From the NCBI GenBank assembly GCA_013398615.1, contig VZSR01000514.1, forward strand, positions 7,869,316-7,933,315: a stretch of 64,000 nucleotides of DNA, read 5' to 3'. Shown in pieces: positions 62,095-64,000 of the stretch. A program made the position numbers and the translations under genes. The notes under the pieces were generated by a model that searched no databases, was not told where the DNA came from, and saw only the letters and a program-made list of their open reading frames with translations. The first letter of the stretch is position 1. The number at the start of each line of letters is the position of its first letter. This DNA comes from Brachypodius melanocephalos (lineage: Eukaryota; Chordata; Aves; Passeriformes; Pycnonotidae).

Positions 62095-62242
62095 CTTTTA
62101 TATATTTATATATCTATATCTCTTTATTTATATATTTATATCTCTTTATTTATATATTTACATTTGGTTTATATTTATTTATATATAAATTATATATTTC
62201 TATATTTTATATATTTTATATATTTTTATATATTTATATTAA
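62095..62242. repeat. AT-rich tract with 22-bp tandem units
   Basis: Nearly pure A/T over about 150 bases. Two identical 22-bp units beginning TATCTCTTTATTTATA lie at 62117-62138 and 62139-62160, followed by degenerate TATATTTTA units. Frames over it encode runs of I, Y, L and F. Confidence 0.93.
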
Positions 62243-63094
62243 AAAGTAGGATCTAGCAGAAAAATGGTTAAAGGTCTGTCTGCCTCTATCCCCTAACATC
62301 TTCTCCTCATAATATTCTCCTTATTTCATAAGAGGGCCCAGCTGCACGCGAGCTGCTGACTGGGGAGAATTCTGAAGTACTAACCAGTCTCTGGTAAGCA
62401 AAATCTTAGAGGTTTACAGTTTTGCCAAAGCTGAGTGGGCATGAGTTTGCACAGAATTGCAGGAGACACACCCTTTACTATAGGATCCCTGGTGAATGTT
62501 TTGTACCATAGTCTTACCCAAAAAGCCCAAGTAAGGCATGCAATGTGGGCAAAAATCTGCCTGTGCAGCTGATGGAAATTGTGCTTTATAATGAAAAGTG
62601 CAGGGTGACTTCATGGCCCCAGGCCCTGCCTAGAAATGCAGTGTTGGGCCTGTCACACATCTCACTATAATTTACATGAAACCTGATCCTCAGGTAGCAC
62701 CTAGGGAGCAGCAAGAAAAGTGACACCAAGCCCATAATATCTAATTTAAAACTTATTTGAGCTTTTGGCCTTAAGTCTGTGAAACCAACTCCTATTCAAA
62801 TTTTTTTTTTAGCTTGTGTTTGTATCATTGTGTCCCACCATAAAAACGAAAATAGATTGCAGAAAGCCAAGAGTCTTCAACAGACCTGACCTGTTCTTCC
62901 TGCATGGCTTTGCCTCTTCCATGGCAGCATGGAGAGGTGGAGGTCGTCCAGTCTCTTGGGGGGACTGTGTGTTTGGAATATCTGAGGATGCCAAAAGGCT
63001 CTTCTTTGAGGCACTCCCAGCTCCTTCTCTGCCACATTTACCAGCTCCATGATAACAAAAAGCAATGTAGCTGCCATTTCCCCTCTCTGTGTTG
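62243..63094. other. Unique non-coding DNA
   Basis: Overlapping frames on both strands at 62809-63143 partly run into the adjacent CR1. No gene is recognised. A T run lies at 62802-62811. Confidence 0.55.
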
Positions 63095-63532
63095 TCATAG
63101 GACCATCAAGGTTGGAAGAGACTTTCAGGATCATGTAGTCCACCTGTCAAAACCCAGCACCACCACCATCACCCCTGAACCATATCTCCAAGTACCACAG
63201 CCAGATGGCTCTTGAACATTTCCAGAGGCAGTAAGTCCACCACCACCCTGGGCAAATGAATGTTTAACATTCTTTCAGCAAACTTTTTTTTTCTGATATT
63301 GAATCTGAACCTTCCCTAGGGCAACTTCAGGACATTTTCTCTCGTTCTTTCACTTGAGAGGTGGCAGAATCGACCAACCCCCACCTCACTCCATCCTCCT
63401 GTCAGGGAACTGCAGAGGGCAATGAAGATGTCCCCCCTGAGCATCCTGTTCTCCAGGCTAAACACCCCCAGATCCCTCAGCTGCTCCTCACAGGACATAT
63501 TTACCAGACCCTTCACAGCTTCATTGCCTGTT
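63095..63532 (-). mobile_element. CR1 LINE fragment, minus orientation
   Basis: The plus strand begins at the CR1 3' end (TCATAGGACCATCAAGGTTG) and continues through GGAAGAGACTTTCAGGATC, ATGTAGTCCACC, TCCAAGTACCAC, GGCTCTTGAACATTTCCAGA, CACCACCCTGGGCAAATG, TTCTTTCAGCAAAC, TTCTGATATTGAATCTGAAC, CTTCCCTAGGGCAACTTCAG, TTTTCTCTCGTTCTTTCAC, ACCAACCCCCACCTC, CTCCAGGCTAAACACCCCC, and GATCCCTCAGCTGCTCCTCA. About 440 bp remain, from the same subfamily as the plus-strand copy at 3361-3781. The open frames at 63316-63756 and 63361-63726 largely overlap it and are not genes. Confidence 0.95.
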
Positions 63533-64000
63533 TTCAACATATTTCTGAGCTGAATCCAGGGCAAGTCTGGGCTACAGTGAATATCAGCTACCATCCAATC
63601 AAGGAAATTCACTCTATCCACAGCCAGAAGCATGGGAGGGGGCTGCACTTTCACACTTTGACCCTGCAAAATCCTCAAATCCTGCCCCAACTCTCGGTGG
63701 CTCCAGCAGAAATGGGAGCGCATTAAAAATCCCCTGTGGTCTATACACTTCTGCAATCACCCTCACCTAAAGAAAAAAAACCAACCTGATTGTCCTGTGC
63801 CAGGCCAGGCCTTGGCTGGACCCTGGGGGTTTCATACAGGATTTTTATCCCGTAAGAAGAGGCATTAGGGTTGCCAGTTTGAAATATGACAAAACCCAGC
63901 TGCCTCAGTGAAATGGCTGCTGCCCACGCTCAGCCCCATCCACACATGTGTGGTGCTTGGGGTAACAACTGCCAAGCCCACAGTAAAAGAGGCCAGGCAG
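63533..64000. other. Unique non-coding DNA at the window edge
   Basis: No recognised feature. An A run of eight lies at 63773-63780. The moderately GC-rich tail may continue beyond the window. Confidence 0.55.

Noticed and set aside
63316..63756. 146-codon minus-strand frame and the opposing 121-codon plus frame
   Set aside because: Both largely overlap a CR1 fragment. The minus frame may include a scrap of CR1 sequence but no reverse transcriptase motif.

Overview
This window is non-coding DNA from an amniote, most probably a bird. The main evidence is a set of seven CR1 (chicken repeat 1) LINE fragments. All are 5'-truncated, and those whose 3' ends are present end in the ATTCTATG-like terminal motif typical of avian CR1. 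A few badly decayed MIR-type SINE relics and other old amniote repeats are also present. I see no Alu, L1, mammalian-type LTR or bacterial features. By my tally the CR1 fragments cover about 1.8 kb, or roughly 3% of the window. That low repeat load fits a bird better than a turtle, crocodile or mammal. One run of exactly 100 N (27676-27775) is an assembly gap of unknown size.

I recognise no protein-coding gene, tRNA, rRNA, CRISPR array or active mobile element. The open reading frames are short (longest 158 codons). They overlap one another in several frames, match no protein family I know, and in several cases lie inside CR1 copies or simple repeats. The window therefore reads as a gene desert or the inside of a very large intron, rich in A+T, on a bird macrochromosome.

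Layout. 0-7 kb: unique DNA with a MIR relic (1.7 kb), a CR1 (3.4-3.8 kb) and a 22-bp tandem repeat (6.4 kb). 7-18 kb: unique DNA with two small CR1 pieces, a MIR relic and an AT-rich tandem repeat (14.4 kb). 18.36-18.60 kb: a small CpG-rich patch. 22.6-25.3 kb: AT-rich, TAAT-rich sequence containing a second CpG-rich patch (24.36-24.60 kb). 27.6-28.2 kb: two CR1 fragments facing each other across the N gap. 28-54 kb: unique DNA with scattered microsatellites, one perfect short hairpin (38.5 kb), old repeat relics and a long GGAA array (53.2 kb). 54.9-56.5 kb: the most striking block, with only about 43% G+C in its core but CpG dinucleotides at about the expected frequency. 56.6-64 kb: a CR1, unique DNA, an AT-rich satellite-like tract (62.1 kb) and a last CR1 (63.1-63.5 kb).

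If the window has a function it is most likely regulatory. The CpG-retaining blocks at 18.4, 24.4 and 54.9-56.5 kb are the best candidates for conserved enhancers or for unannotated lncRNA promoters. This is inference from base composition; no alignment was possible here. I found no evidence of a new biological system.
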